From: Scopulibacillus_A cellulosilyticus
Lineage (GTDB): Bacteria; Bacillota; Bacilli; Bacillales; Sporolactobacillaceae
Assembly: GCF_042665295.1 (NCBI RefSeq)
Contig: NZ_JBHTCO010000019.1
Span: 1-64,000 of the forward strand
Direction of reading: 5' to 3'
Length of the DNA stretch: 64,000 nucleotides
The notes under the pieces were generated by a model. That model did no database searches and had not been told where the DNA came from. It saw only the letters and a list, made by a program, of their open reading frames with translations. The translations under genes were made by a program, and so were the position numbers. Of this stretch, positions 51,493 through 60,800 are shown in pieces. Every line of letters starts with the position of its first letter. Position 1 is the first letter of the stretch.

Positions 51493-52560
51493 TTAAATCA
51501 CCATCTCCTCAATTAAATTCATCGCCATTTGTGTTCCTTTTTCATCTTCATAAGATGCCATATTGTTAATATACTTTTCCCGGTATTTAAACAAATGGTA
51601 AGCAGCATTGATGAATGTATCCCGGTTAAGATCTTCTTGAAAAAGAATTTCAGCATACCCTGAATTCATAAATGACTGGGCATTTAAAATTTGATCGCCG
51701 CGGCTTGCGCCATTAGATAATGGGATAAGCAGCATCGGTTTTTGCAAGGCAAGACATTCAAATATCGAATTAGAACCGGCTCTTGAGACAACCATATCCG
51801 CCATCGCCATTAAATCAGCCAATTCTTCATTCACATATTCAAATTGCTGATATCCTTTTAACTGAATTGAGGAATCTACTTTACCTTTTCCGCAAATGTG
51901 TACGATAAAAAAGTCTTTTAATAATTTATTCAAGCACGTTCTTACAATTTCATTAATCCTCTCGGCGCCTTGACTTCCGCCCATAATGAGAAGCACCGGC
52001 TTTTCTTTTGTAAATTGACACAAGGCTAATCCCCGTGCAGGATCTCCATCTTTTAAACTTTCCCTTACAATAGAACCAATGTAAATTGATTTTTTTGATC
52101 CGATTTCTTTTTCGGTTTCGGGGAAAGTCGTGCATATTTTCTTAGCAAAAGGCAGTGAAAGTTTGTTGGCAAGACCCAGCGTGACATCCGTTTCTCTTAT
52201 AATAATCGGAATTCTATTCAATGCCGCTCCTATCACTACAGGAACTTCCACAAACCCTCCGCCTGAAAACACAACATCAGGTTTAAGTTTTCTCATTAGT
52301 TTATATGACTGGGCTATACCCTTTACAACTTTGAACAGGTCTTTAACATTATCCCAATCAAAATACCGCCTGAGTTTGCCGGTTGATACACTGTAATAGG
52401 CTACATCATCCAAACCGGAAATAAGCTGCTTTTCGATGCCATGACTTGAACCAATATATTGAACTTGCCAACCTTGTTGAATAAGTTTAGGAATTAATAC
52501 CAGATTAGCCATGACGTGGCCGGCGGACCCTCCTCCGGTAAATACAATTCTTTTATCCAT
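51493..52560 (-). CDS. MurG-like N-acetylglucosaminyltransferase
   Basis: 355-residue GT28 glycosyltransferase with MurG motifs: IVFTGGGSAGHVMANL (glycine-rich lipid-carrier loop), GGFVEVPVVIGAAL, and the donor-binding MVVSRAGSNSIFECLALQKPMLLIPLS. MurG adds GlcNAc to lipid I. Its location outside a division/cell-wall cluster, next to a UDP-GlcNAc dehydratase, suggests a second MurG paralogue that works on a surface polymer or under stress. Start ATG 52560; the TTG at 52578 is part of the GGAGG site. Second gene of the operon behind promoter module copy 3. Confidence 0.85.
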   Translation of the reverse strand: MDKRIVFTGGGSAGHVMANLVLIPKLIQQGWQVQYIGSSHGIEKQLISGLDDVAYYSVSTGKLRRYFDWDNVKDLFKVVKGIAQSYKLMRKLKPDVVFSGGGFVEVPVVIGAALNRIPIIIRETDVTLGLANKLSLPFAKKICTTFPETEKEIGSKKSIYIGSIVRESLKDGDPARGLALCQFTKEKPVLLIMGGSQGAERINEIVRTCLNKLLKDFFIVHICGKGKVDSSIQLKGYQQFEYVNEELADLMAMADMVVSRAGSNSIFECLALQKPMLLIPLSNGASRGDQILNAQSFMNSGYAEILFQEDLNRDTFINAAYHLFKYREKYINNMASYEDEKGTQMAMNLIEEMVI

Positions 52561-52620
52561 ATCTTTTTCTGCCTCCAAGTAAATCGCTGATAGTATTAAA
52601 GAGTCTGAGAAGGGCCTGTC

Positions 52621-53604
52621 TTACAACAAATCTCCTGACCTTAACATTTCCTTGATTTCTTTCTTTGTCATCGGCGCCATTTCAGAACTGTAGCCGTGAA
52701 GATTTACATTTTCATAAGCGCTATAATCTTTAAGCCCCTCTATGCGAATAGTCGGCAATATCACAAAGTAATGATGGTTAAAATACTTTGTTCTTGTGCT
52801 TTCTGATTCCGAAAATAGATTTTCATTCAGCTTTTCACCCGGACGGATACCGACTTCTTTTATTTTTATATTTTTGTAACCTGATTCATCAATCAATACT
52901 TGTGCTAAGTCATCAATTTTGATAGACGGCATCTTCATGACGAATATTTCCCCGCCCTTGCCTATTTTTGTTGCTTTAAACAAGAACTTAACAGCTTGCT
53001 CCATTGTTAAGAAAAAGCGTGTCATCCGTCGATCAGTAATGCCTATTTGCCGCGAATTGTTTATTTGGTTTTTAAACACTTGAACGACACTGCCGCTTGT
53101 CCCAAGAACATTTCCGCTTCTTACACAAATAAACTTTGTCATGACGCTTTTTGTATTAGCATAAATCATCAGCTTTTCACCTATGGCCTTAGTCATGCCG
53201 TAAATATTTGATGGGTCGGCTGCTTTATCTGTAGATAGATAAACAACTTTTCTTACATTGTTTTTAATAGCTGCTTCAATCACATTCTGGGTGCCGTGCA
53301 CGTTTGTTTTAAAAGCTTCACTAGGGTGATTCTCGCAAATCGGTACATGCTTTAAAGCAGCTAAATGATAGACAATATCTACCCCTTTACATGCCTCGAT
53401 CAATTCCTCCTGATTACGGATGTCCCCGATAATAAACTTTAATTGATGATGATTTCCAAACTGCTGTTCCATTTCAACCTGTAATGTTTCATTCCGGGAA
53501 AAAATACGAATTTCTTTCGGGTTTTGAAATAGCAGTTGTTTGACTGTTTCTTGTCCCCAAGAACCTGTTCCGCCAGTAACTAGAATTGTATGATTATTAA
53601 ACAT
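52621..53604 (-). CDS. UDP-GlcNAc 4,6-dehydratase-like (PseB/CapD family)
   Basis: 327-residue short-chain dehydrogenase-fold enzyme. NAD loop ILVTGGTGSWGQE at 7-19, catalytic region YLSTDKAADPSNIYGMTKAIGEK (Ser-Thr-Asp-Lys and Tyr-x-x-x-Lys), and the late GIRPGEKLNENLFSESE. It is closest by eye to PseB/CapE enzymes that convert UDP-GlcNAc to a 4-keto-6-deoxy sugar, the first step to surface sugars. ATG follows GGAGG. First gene of the two-gene operon with the MurG-like transferase; the shared envelope promoter module stands 63-95 bp upstream. Confidence 0.85.
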   Translation of the reverse strand: MFNNHTILVTGGTGSWGQETVKQLLFQNPKEIRIFSRNETLQVEMEQQFGNHHQLKFIIGDIRNQEELIEACKGVDIVYHLAALKHVPICENHPSEAFKTNVHGTQNVIEAAIKNNVRKVVYLSTDKAADPSNIYGMTKAIGEKLMIYANTKSVMTKFICVRSGNVLGTSGSVVQVFKNQINNSRQIGITDRRMTRFFLTMEQAVKFLFKATKIGKGGEIFVMKMPSIKIDDLAQVLIDESGYKNIKIKEVGIRPGEKLNENLFSESESTRTKYFNHHYFVILPTIRIEGLKDYSAYENVNLHGYSSEMAPMTKKEIKEMLRSGDLL

Positions 53605-53666
53605 TGTCTTTCCTCCAATATAGAACCTTTTTTATATCTGTTTTTTCATTAACCTTTGACAATAGT

Positions 53667-53699
53667 AGAATAACCCCGCTTTGTTACATTAGTTTGACA
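53667..53699 (-). promoter_or_regulatory. Shared activator-type promoter module, copy 3 (dehydratase operon)
   Basis: Minus strand: TGTCAAACTAATGTAACAAA, seven bases, TATTCT as -10. The 20-base element is identical to copy 2 at 40003-40022 about 13.7 kb away. It lies between the two-component kinase terminator and the dehydratase gene. Confidence 0.7.
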
Positions 53700-53716
53700 C
53701 GAGCCGCTGTATAAAA

Positions 53717-53749
53717 AAAAGAATCCCAATTTTATTTAAGGGATCCTTT
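53717..53749 (-). terminator. Terminator of the two-component operon
   Basis: Minus-strand hairpin AAAGGATCCC/GGGATTCTTT followed by a run of T; the kinase stop codon (53736-53738) lies in its loop. Confidence 0.82.
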
Positions 53750-55133
53750 TAAAATAAATATAAAATTGTATATAACCTTCTTGATGAAGCACACCGAAAT
53801 CAAGCTGGTGGCGTTCGAGAATCGATTTCACAATGGCTAAGCCCAGCCCTGTTCCAGAAACATTTTTATTACGTGAGGATTCAATGACGTAAAATGGTTC
53901 CCAAACCTTTTCTATCTTTTTATCATCAATATTTGCGCCATTTTGAATCGTAAATAATACTTGGCCGCCAGATTCTGCAAATGCTATATCAATCTTTTGA
54001 TTTTGTGTGTACTTGATCGCATTGCTGATCAAATTGTTGAAAACCATTTCGATTTTTTTCTTATCTGCGTCTACCCGCATCTCGCCTTTGACTTTATTTG
54101 AAACCGACACATTGATATTCTTTGTCCGGCATTCTAAATCATATTTACTCAGGCATTCTTGAAAAAGTTGAAATAAATTAAACTTCTCTTTCGTAAAAAC
54201 GGCCCTTTCAATTCTTGAATAATTCAGCAAATCTTCAATTAATGACGAAATATTTTTTGTTTGTTTTAAAATCGTATCTGTATAAGTCCCGTCATCCAAT
54301 CCATCTTTTAATCCTTGTGCATAAATTTGAATGACAGACAAAGGTGTTTTTAATTCATGATTAATATCCGCCATAAATGTTTTCAGGTTCTCATTTTTTT
54401 TAAGCAAATCCTCATGAGCCTTTTTTAATTTATCACTCATAATATTAATGCTGTAAGCAAGCTCTTCAATTTCATCATTGGTTTGAACATGGGCCTTTTT
54501 AAATTTTAANGCCTTTTTAAATTTTAACTCCGCAATTTCTTCAGATACCTCTTTAAGCTCCTTTAAAGGATCGGTCATTTTTTTAGTCAACAGCCAGACT
54601 AACAAAAGAATGATGACAACTGCTATGCCAAGCACGTAAATATAAAGCATATTAATAACTTTTGCTGCATCATTAAAATGAGCAATGGATAAGCCGACCA
54701 AAACAAATAGGTTGCCTTTATTCATAAAACTGCTTAAGAAACTTGATTTTAATTTCCCTTGATCGTAAAGCTTATTGACTTTCTTTCCGTTTTCAACTTT
54801 TCTTAATGTATCTGGCGTTACCCAGAACTTATTCAGGGTGACTTGCTTTCTATCCAAATTATCTCGTAATGAATCATTAAAGCTATTAATATCTTCATTT
54901 GTTTGTTCGTAAACAATCGTGACATTATATTTTTTCTCAAGCTCAGGTACTGCATTAATAAAATCCTTTTTATTTATACTCCCAATTGTTTCTGTGACAG
55001 ACTCAAGGTTGCCTTTCATCTCATGCAAATAATACTTTGGCAAAAAGTATTTATTAAGTAAGATAGAGAACGTAATAATACATATAATAGCAATAGATAT
55101 ACTGAGAGAAAGTTTTTTTCCAAGCTTATTCAT
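53736..55133 (-). CDS. Sensor histidine kinase (envelope-type, OmpR-partner)
   Basis: About 465 residues as assembled. Two membrane helices (about 12-30 and 165-187) enclose a ~130-residue extracellular sensor, then HAMP, HisKA (phosphorylatable His in FMADINHELKTPLSVIQIY) and HATPase (NNLISNAIKYTQ, GTGLGLAIVKSILERHQ). It overlaps the response regulator gene by eight bases. The N at 54510 with flanking 17-bp duplicates lies in the HAMP-to-HisKA connector and adds six residues (LKFKK plus X) that are probably artificial. It may sense cell-wall stress or a surface precursor; the operon it borders makes surface sugars. Confidence 0.85.
   Translation of the reverse strand: MNKLGKKLSLSISIAIICIITFSILLNKYFLPKYYLHEMKGNLESVTETIGSINKKDFINAVPELEKKYNVTIVYEQTNEDINSFNDSLRDNLDRKQVTLNKFWVTPDTLRKVENGKKVNKLYDQGKLKSSFLSSFMNKGNLFVLVGLSIAHFNDAAKVINMLYIYVLGIAVVIILLLVWLLTKKMTDPLKELKEVSEEIAELKFKKXLKFKKAHVQTNDEIEELAYSINIMSDKLKKAHEDLLKKNENLKTFMADINHELKTPLSVIQIYAQGLKDGLDDGTYTDTILKQTKNISSLIEDLLNYSRIERAVFTKEKFNLFQLFQECLSKYDLECRTKNINVSVSNKVKGEMRVDADKKKIEMVFNNLISNAIKYTQNQKIDIAFAESGGQVLFTIQNGANIDDKKIEKVWEPFYVIESSRNKNVSGTGLGLAIVKSILERHQLDFGVLHQEGYIQFYIYFKRIP
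54493..54527. other. Unresolved assembly join (N flanked by identical 17-mers)
   Basis: GCCTTTTTAAATTTTAA occurs at 54493-54509 and again at 54511-54527 with N between. This is what an unmerged overlap between two contigs looks like. Removing one copy and the N deletes 18 nt, keeps the kinase frame and removes the duplicate LKFKK. Confidence 0.85.
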
Positions 55134-55776
55134 CAATGATTTTCTCCAAGCTGTAGCCTAAACCTCTATGCGTTTTTATCAAGCCTGTCCCAACTTTTTC
55201 TCTTAACCTTCTGATATGTGTATCCACTGTTCTTTCTTCACCTATATAATCCAACCCCCATACAATATCAAGTAAATCTTTTCGGGATAATATGTGCCCT
55301 TGATTTTTAAGGAAACATCTCATCAGTTCAAACTCGGTTTTTGTTGCTTGAATATCATGGTCATTTTTATAAATTTTTTTACCTTTGAAGTCAATTTTTA
55401 TATCTCCGAATTTGACGATTGCATCTTCTTTTAGCAGCTTTTTCGCTCTTGTCAGTAATATATCCGGATGAAACGGCTTTTTCACATAATCGTCGGCACC
55501 GGTATTTAAAGCCATTAGTTCGTCTTCGTTTTCGCTTTTGGCTGTTAACATGATTACTTTTGCTTGACTGTTTTTCTTTATTTCTTTACAAACACTGATA
55601 CCATTCAAATGAGGCATCATCCAGTCCAAAATGGCTAGATCAATTTTATTACTGTAAAAAATATCCAAGGCTTCTTCTCCATCTTCAGCTAGAAAAGTAT
55701 CGTAGCCTTCACGTTCAAAATAGGCCTTAAGAATCTTCAACATATCCTTTTCATCATCGACAATGAGTATATTCAT
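55126..55776 (-). CDS. Response regulator, OmpR/PhoB family
   Basis: 216-residue regulator: receiver (acidic pocket DDE at 7-9, phospho-acceptor Asp in IDLAILDWMMPHLNG, lysine in DYVKKPF) and winged-helix output domain (LSRKDLLDIVWGLDYIGEERTVDTHIRRLREKVG). Such regulators bind direct repeats with ~11-bp period, the pattern of the three promoter modules in this window. ATG follows GGGG; it is the first gene of the pair with the kinase. Confidence 0.9.
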   Translation of the reverse strand: MNILIVDDEKDMLKILKAYFEREGYDTFLAEDGEEALDIFYSNKIDLAILDWMMPHLNGISVCKEIKKNSQAKVIMLTAKSENEDELMALNTGADDYVKKPFHPDILLTRAKKLLKEDAIVKFGDIKIDFKGKKIYKNDHDIQATKTEFELMRCFLKNQGHILSRKDLLDIVWGLDYIGEERTVDTHIRRLREKVGTGLIKTHRGLGYSLEKIIDE

Positions 55777-55889
55777 TTTTCCCCATCCTATTTTTAATCT
55801 GATGCATTTTAAATAATCAAGAAACGGTTATTTATGAAAAAGTATTTTAACAATCATTTAATTTATTGGCAAATAGGTGTAAATAGGAT

Positions 55890-55923
55890 TTGCAATAAGT
55901 GTATTAAGTGTTATAATACACTT
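55890..55923 (+). promoter_or_regulatory. Promoter with embedded dyad, CcdC-like gene
   Basis: TTGCAA (55890-55895), 16-bp spacer and TATAAT (55912-55917). A dyad AAGTGTATTA (55897-55906)/TAATACACTT (55914-55923) covers the spacer and the -10, so a repressor bound there would block the promoter. Confidence 0.55.
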
Positions 55924-55968
55924 AAGATACAAACCTTTATTAAGAAGATATTGAAAGGGGTGAAAAAG

Positions 55969-56517
55969 ATGAATCAGCATTATTATATTATTGTGATCGT
56001 AGCGGTGATTTGTCTCGGTATCTTCAAGCGGGTCCGCCGAAATATTGGCTGGCAAAAATTCGAATCATCCAGAATGATTGTAAGAACGGTAATTTTTACT
56101 ATTATCGGCGCGATTTTCTTATTTGAAAGCCTTATTCATCCTATTGCCTTAATTTCAGACATTGTTGGCATCGCTATCGGACTTATTCTTGCTTACTACG
56201 GCATAACTACAACTACATTTGAAAAACGCGGCGAACACTGGTATTACCGTAATAACCCATGGATCGGAGGCATTGTCACCGCCCTTTTCTTCGGACGCCT
56301 TATCTATAGATTTTACATGATGTATAGTATGACACATGCCGGAGGGCAAAATGCTTTTCAACAATCAAATAGTTTACAAAATATGACTCAAATGAGCAAC
56401 CCTTGGACCGCCGGATTAATCTTGATTATGTTTGCCTATTATGCAGCATATTTCGTTTTGTTGTTACGTAAGAAAAAAGGTCTGACAGAAACAGCCAAAG
56501 GCTCTTATAATCTTTAA
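55969..56517 (+). CDS. CcdC-like (DUF1453) membrane protein
   Basis: 182-residue protein with about five membrane helices. IGWQKFESSRMIVRTVIFTIIGAIFLFE and the FEKRGEHWYYRNNPWIGGIVTALFFGRLIYR segment match the CcdC/DUF1453 family (named after a cytochrome c biogenesis-linked gene of B. subtilis but without known activity). The ATG at 55969 has AAAGGGGTG upstream; the longer frame to 55834 covers the promoter and dyad and is not used. Monocistronic. Confidence 0.75.
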   Translation: MNQHYYIIVIVAVICLGIFKRVRRNIGWQKFESSRMIVRTVIFTIIGAIFLFESLIHPIALISDIVGIAIGLILAYYGITTTTFEKRGEHWYYRNNPWIGGIVTALFFGRLIYRFYMMYSMTHAGGQNAFQQSNSLQNMTQMSNPWTAGLILIMFAYYAAYFVLLLRKKKGLTETAKGSYNL

Positions 56518-56575
56518 CCGAGCCGGGTCATTATGGATAACCTTAAAATATTTTTAACAGCAGAAAAAATGTTCA

Positions 56576-56606
56576 AAACCCTATTGGAAATTAACCAATA
56601 GGGTTT
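56576..56606. terminator. Bidirectional terminator
   Basis: Perfect 12-bp stem AAACCCTATTGG/CCAATAGGGTTT with 7-nt loop and T-rich flank on the plus strand, between convergent CcdC-like and lactonase genes. Confidence 0.85.
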
Positions 56607-56635
56607 CTTTTATTTATTGTGTTAAGTTGTATTAA

Positions 56636-57694
56636 TTAAACGTGCAAAAACTTCACACAAACAGGATCGGGAACAGCTACATCAGACTGCACAAGTGTCA
56701 GTTTACCTGTTGCCTCGTCCCTTTGAAATAACACAAGGTTGCTCGAATTTTGATTAGATGCAACGAGGAACTTCTCTGTTGGGTCAAGTACAAAATCACG
56801 CGGCCAATTGCCCTCTGTTGATGTACGTCCAACAAAAGTAAGTTTTCCTGAATCTTGATTGACACTGAATAAAGCAATACTGTCATGCCCGCGGTTCGCT
56901 GCATATACAAAGCGGCCGTCTGAAGAAATATGTATTGCGCTGCCTTGATTATTCTCGTGAAAATCTTCAGGAATTGTCGGGATCGTTTGCAGCTCTGTAA
57001 AGCTGCCATCCTCGCTTTTGTAGGATAAAACAATCACTTCTGAGCTAATCTCAGTCATCAAATAGGCGTATTTTCCATTTGGATGGAAGGCAAGATGTCT
57101 CGGGCCGCTTCCCGGTTTGACTGACAGGCTGCTTACTTCGGCCAACTCACCATTATTGACAGAGTATGTCATCAATTTATCAATGCCTAAATCGACGACG
57201 GCTACATATTTTTCATCCGGCGTAAATCCGGCATAGTGCACGTGCGGTTTCTCTTGTCTTTCTTTGTTCGGACCTGAACCGTGGTGCTGGACTGTTGATG
57301 ATACAGGGTTTAGGCTGCCGTCCTCTTTTGTTGCGTATGCCTCAACTGTTCCTTTATGATAATTCGCTGTCACAACATAATGATTATTGCTGTCAACACT
57401 GACATGACAAGGCGAGGCACCTTCTGATAATTGTTTATTTAACAATTCGAGTTCACCATTTTCACCGCGAATAGCATATGCCGCAGCACCGCCTTTTTCG
57501 CCATCTTTTATAACAGAATATAGATATTGATTATCCTGACTCACTGTGACGTATGTCGGATTGTCCAGCTCAGCAACTGCCTTTACCTCGCCAAGTTTTG
57601 CCGATTCTGTATCGAGAACAAACGAATAAATCCCTTCACTGTCCCCTTTGGTGTACGTTCCAACATATCCGATTAATTTTCGATTTACTGACAT
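56636..57694 (-). CDS. pgl: 6-phosphogluconolactonase-type beta-propeller lactonase
   Basis: 352-residue seven-bladed propeller of the lactonase family (YkgB/Pgl type). Repeated blade motifs are visible: LIGYVGTYTKGDSEGIYSF, HVHYAGFTPDEKYVAVVDLG, GPRHLAFHPNGKYAYLM, GSAIHISSDGRFVYAANRGHDSIALF and NWPRDFVLDPTEKFLVASNQNSSNLVLF. The conserved His/Arg/Glu residues sit in these repeats. It would hydrolyse 6-phosphogluconolactone in the oxidative pentose phosphate route. ATG follows GGAG. Confidence 0.88.
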   Translation of the reverse strand: MSVNRKLIGYVGTYTKGDSEGIYSFVLDTESAKLGEVKAVAELDNPTYVTVSQDNQYLYSVIKDGEKGGAAAYAIRGENGELELLNKQLSEGASPCHVSVDSNNHYVVTANYHKGTVEAYATKEDGSLNPVSSTVQHHGSGPNKERQEKPHVHYAGFTPDEKYVAVVDLGIDKLMTYSVNNGELAEVSSLSVKPGSGPRHLAFHPNGKYAYLMTEISSEVIVLSYKSEDGSFTELQTIPTIPEDFHENNQGSAIHISSDGRFVYAANRGHDSIALFSVNQDSGKLTFVGRTSTEGNWPRDFVLDPTEKFLVASNQNSSNLVLFQRDEATGKLTLVQSDVAVPDPVCVKFLHV

Positions 57695-57895
57695 TTTTTA
57701 GGCTCCTTCAATAATCATTTTAGTTATCGACTCAAACTAGTTGCCTCAAGTTAAATATTATCAAAAAGCATTAATATTAACCAAAAGTTTGCAGTGAAAT
57801 TATTAAATCGTTTAATTCGAAAATTGATTCACCTTTTCAACGCTGTTATAGTTATATAATGAGCTTTACGATACTTCACGATTGAGGGATGTGCT

Positions 57896-60800
57896 ATGAG
57901 CAGACAATTGCATATATCCTTTATTCCAACTATTAGGGATGAATGCAAGTTTTTTGTATGGATTGGTGACTCTCAAGGCCGTCCTAACAGGGAAAATGAA
58001 TATTTATACACTTTATTAAATAAATCAAAAGAATGGGTTGACGTTATCGGCGACAACCTGATTACCCCGTATGAAACTGAATTTCAATTAGATGATGATA
58101 TTGTAACAGTAACAGGACTGTTATTTGGATATAACGAGCTTTTATACTTATTTAAGCACCCTAAGTTTATTTTAGGATACAACCGTTATTTTGATTACGC
58201 GGAGAGTTTTTACTATTTTAAAGAAGTTGCCAGCGGCATTAACATACTTTTAGAAAACGGCCATTTTTATCCTGCTTTATTCGATTATGAAAAAGACGGT
58301 GAATATTATGCATCCGCACATTGGTTTGGCGACAATGGTTTGCTCGAAGAGGCGGGGCTTTTTAAAAAATGGCTCAGTCATATTCCGCCCATCTCCTTGG
58401 CACCTGAAGAATTAGAAAATGTGACAACAAAACAATGGCTCTATTTGTTGATTAATATGTGGCTGGACGCTTTGATACGGCAAACATCAAACCCTGTATT
58501 TGGTCAAGTGGTGAATGAATGGTCGGAAAAAGATTTAATAAATAAAAATCATACAGTTGATTGGTTTAATTTTTTAACGATAGAGACACCCGCCTTTTTC
58601 CTTACAGCACGAAACCAAGAAAATATAAACCAGGTACGGCATCTTAAAAAGGAAATTCTCAATTGGGTGTCCGAAGCTGGCATATCCAATATTGAAGAAC
58701 CATTAAATGCTCTTTCAATTTTTTATCAAAGTCATTGGGGTTCTTTTATTAATGTTCAGTCAGTTAACGTTTATATTGAGCCTGATAATAATGAAGAACC
58801 TTTTGAAGCTGACACTATATGGACGATTCATCTGGATGTCAAGGGCATTCAAAATAACGAAGAACGCCTTTTTGTTTGGGAAGAAGCTGCTTATAATCAT
58901 CCTGCAAATAAGCAGCTTCTCGACCAAATAGAATTTGCGTTAAATCAGCATATTCCAGAGTTGAATTTTCAGCAATTGCTTATCGACGGCGCCTACGATT
59001 TGAATCTTGATACTGTACTTAAACTATATCGAAAGCAAGATGAGCTTATTGAACAAAATATTCATTTGCTTTTTCCTTCATGGCTGAAAATTAAAAAGGC
59101 AAATGACCAAGTCGATATGGATTTAGATATCAGTGTAGGATCTTCTTTCTTTGATCTTTCAAGCCTTACCCATTACGATTGGCGTATTGCTGTCGGTGAT
59201 ATGAACCTTTCAGCGGATGAATTCAAAAAAATGGTGGATCAGCAAAAGGCCTTTGTACAGAGAGGCGGACAATGGATTGAACTGCCGCTTGACAAAATGG
59301 TAGAAGCTTATGAAGCCATGCAGGAAGCTGAAACAGTGACTGGGAAAAACGCCAGTGTCGGTGATACACTTCAGTTGAAGGCTTTATATAAAGGAAAACA
59401 AAAAAAGCCTTTTAATTTAAATATCGATCAAAAACTTGATAACTATCTAAAAGGTTTATTAAAGAAGCCGGCACATAATATTGAGGTTCCTGAGCATTTT
59501 TCCGGTCAGCTTCGTCCTTATCAGAAAAAAGGCTATACATGGCTGACAACCTTAGCGGAAAAACGGGCCGGTTGTTGTTTGGCCGATGATATGGGGCTTG
59601 GAAAAACGATTCAAACGATCACTTATATTACAAAGCGGTTAGACAGCCGTGTTGACGACCAGGTACTCATTATCTGTCCAACCTCCTTACTCGCAAACTG
59701 GCGGCATGAATTTAAACAATTCGCGCCCCGCTTGCGCCTCTATACTTACCATGGTCCGGACCGTATGAGTACTGAAAGTCTGGAAAAGCAGCTCGATGAA
59801 TTTGATTGTATCTTAACGAGCTATTCCTTATTATTGAAAGACATTGAGTTTTTCTCAAAATTCGAATGGTCAAGTGTCATCATTGATGAAGCACAAACGA
59901 TAAAAAATCCGCATGCCAAAAAAAGCCGGGCTGTCAGAGCGTTAAAAGCACGCCATCGGATCGCTCTTACTGGTACTCCTATCGAAAACCGGCTTGACGA
60001 ATTATGGTCTATCATGGAATTTCTTAACCCGGGCTATCTCGGTTCGCTGAAAAGGTTTCGTGAGCAATTTGTCCGTCCGATCGTAAAAGAAAATAATGCC
60101 TCTAAAACCAGAACGCTGCAAAAGATGATTTCGCCATTTATCTTACGCCGGGAAAAAACCGACAAACGAATTATTAAAGATTTACCTGAAAAACTGGAGA
60201 TCAAAGAATATTGCCATTTAAGCAAAGTGCAGGCTTCCTTATACCAATCGGTTGTTAATGAACTCATGCAAAATGTCAGCAGTACAGAAGGCATGAAACG
60301 TAAAGGATTGATCCTGTCTACCTTAACGAAGCTGAAGCAAATTTGCGATCACCCAAACCTTTTAACGGATAAAGGGGATACACAATCTTCAGGTAAACTT
60401 AACCGCTTATTTGAACTTATCGGCCCGCTGGTTGAAGAAAAAGAGAAATTGCTCATTTTTACCCAGTATGTAAAAATGGGAAAACTGTTAATCCAAACAC
60501 TCGAAAAACACTTTCCAAACTGCCCGGTTTATTTTCTTCATGGCGGTTTAACAGCGGAAGCCCGTGAAAAGTTAATACGCCATTTCCGGGAAACGGACAC
60601 AAGCTGCATTTTTATCCTTTCATTAAAAGCAGGCGGACTGGGTTTAAACTTGACTGAAGCACGGCATGTTGTCCATTTTGACCGCTGGTGGAACCCGGCT
60701 GTTGAAGAACAGGCAACAGACCGTGTCTATCGGATCGGACAAAGGCAAAACGTCAATGTCCACAAAATGGTCTGTGAAGGTACAATTGAAGAACGTATTG

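Noticed and set aside
54493..54527. Tandem 17-bp repeat as a real duplication in the kinase gene
   Set aside because: The N between the copies and restoration of a normal protein after collapse point to an assembly join.
55834..55968. N-terminal extension of the CcdC-like protein
   Set aside because: The extra 45 codons cover the promoter and dyad and lack a ribosome site, whereas the ATG at 55969 has AAAGGGGTG.
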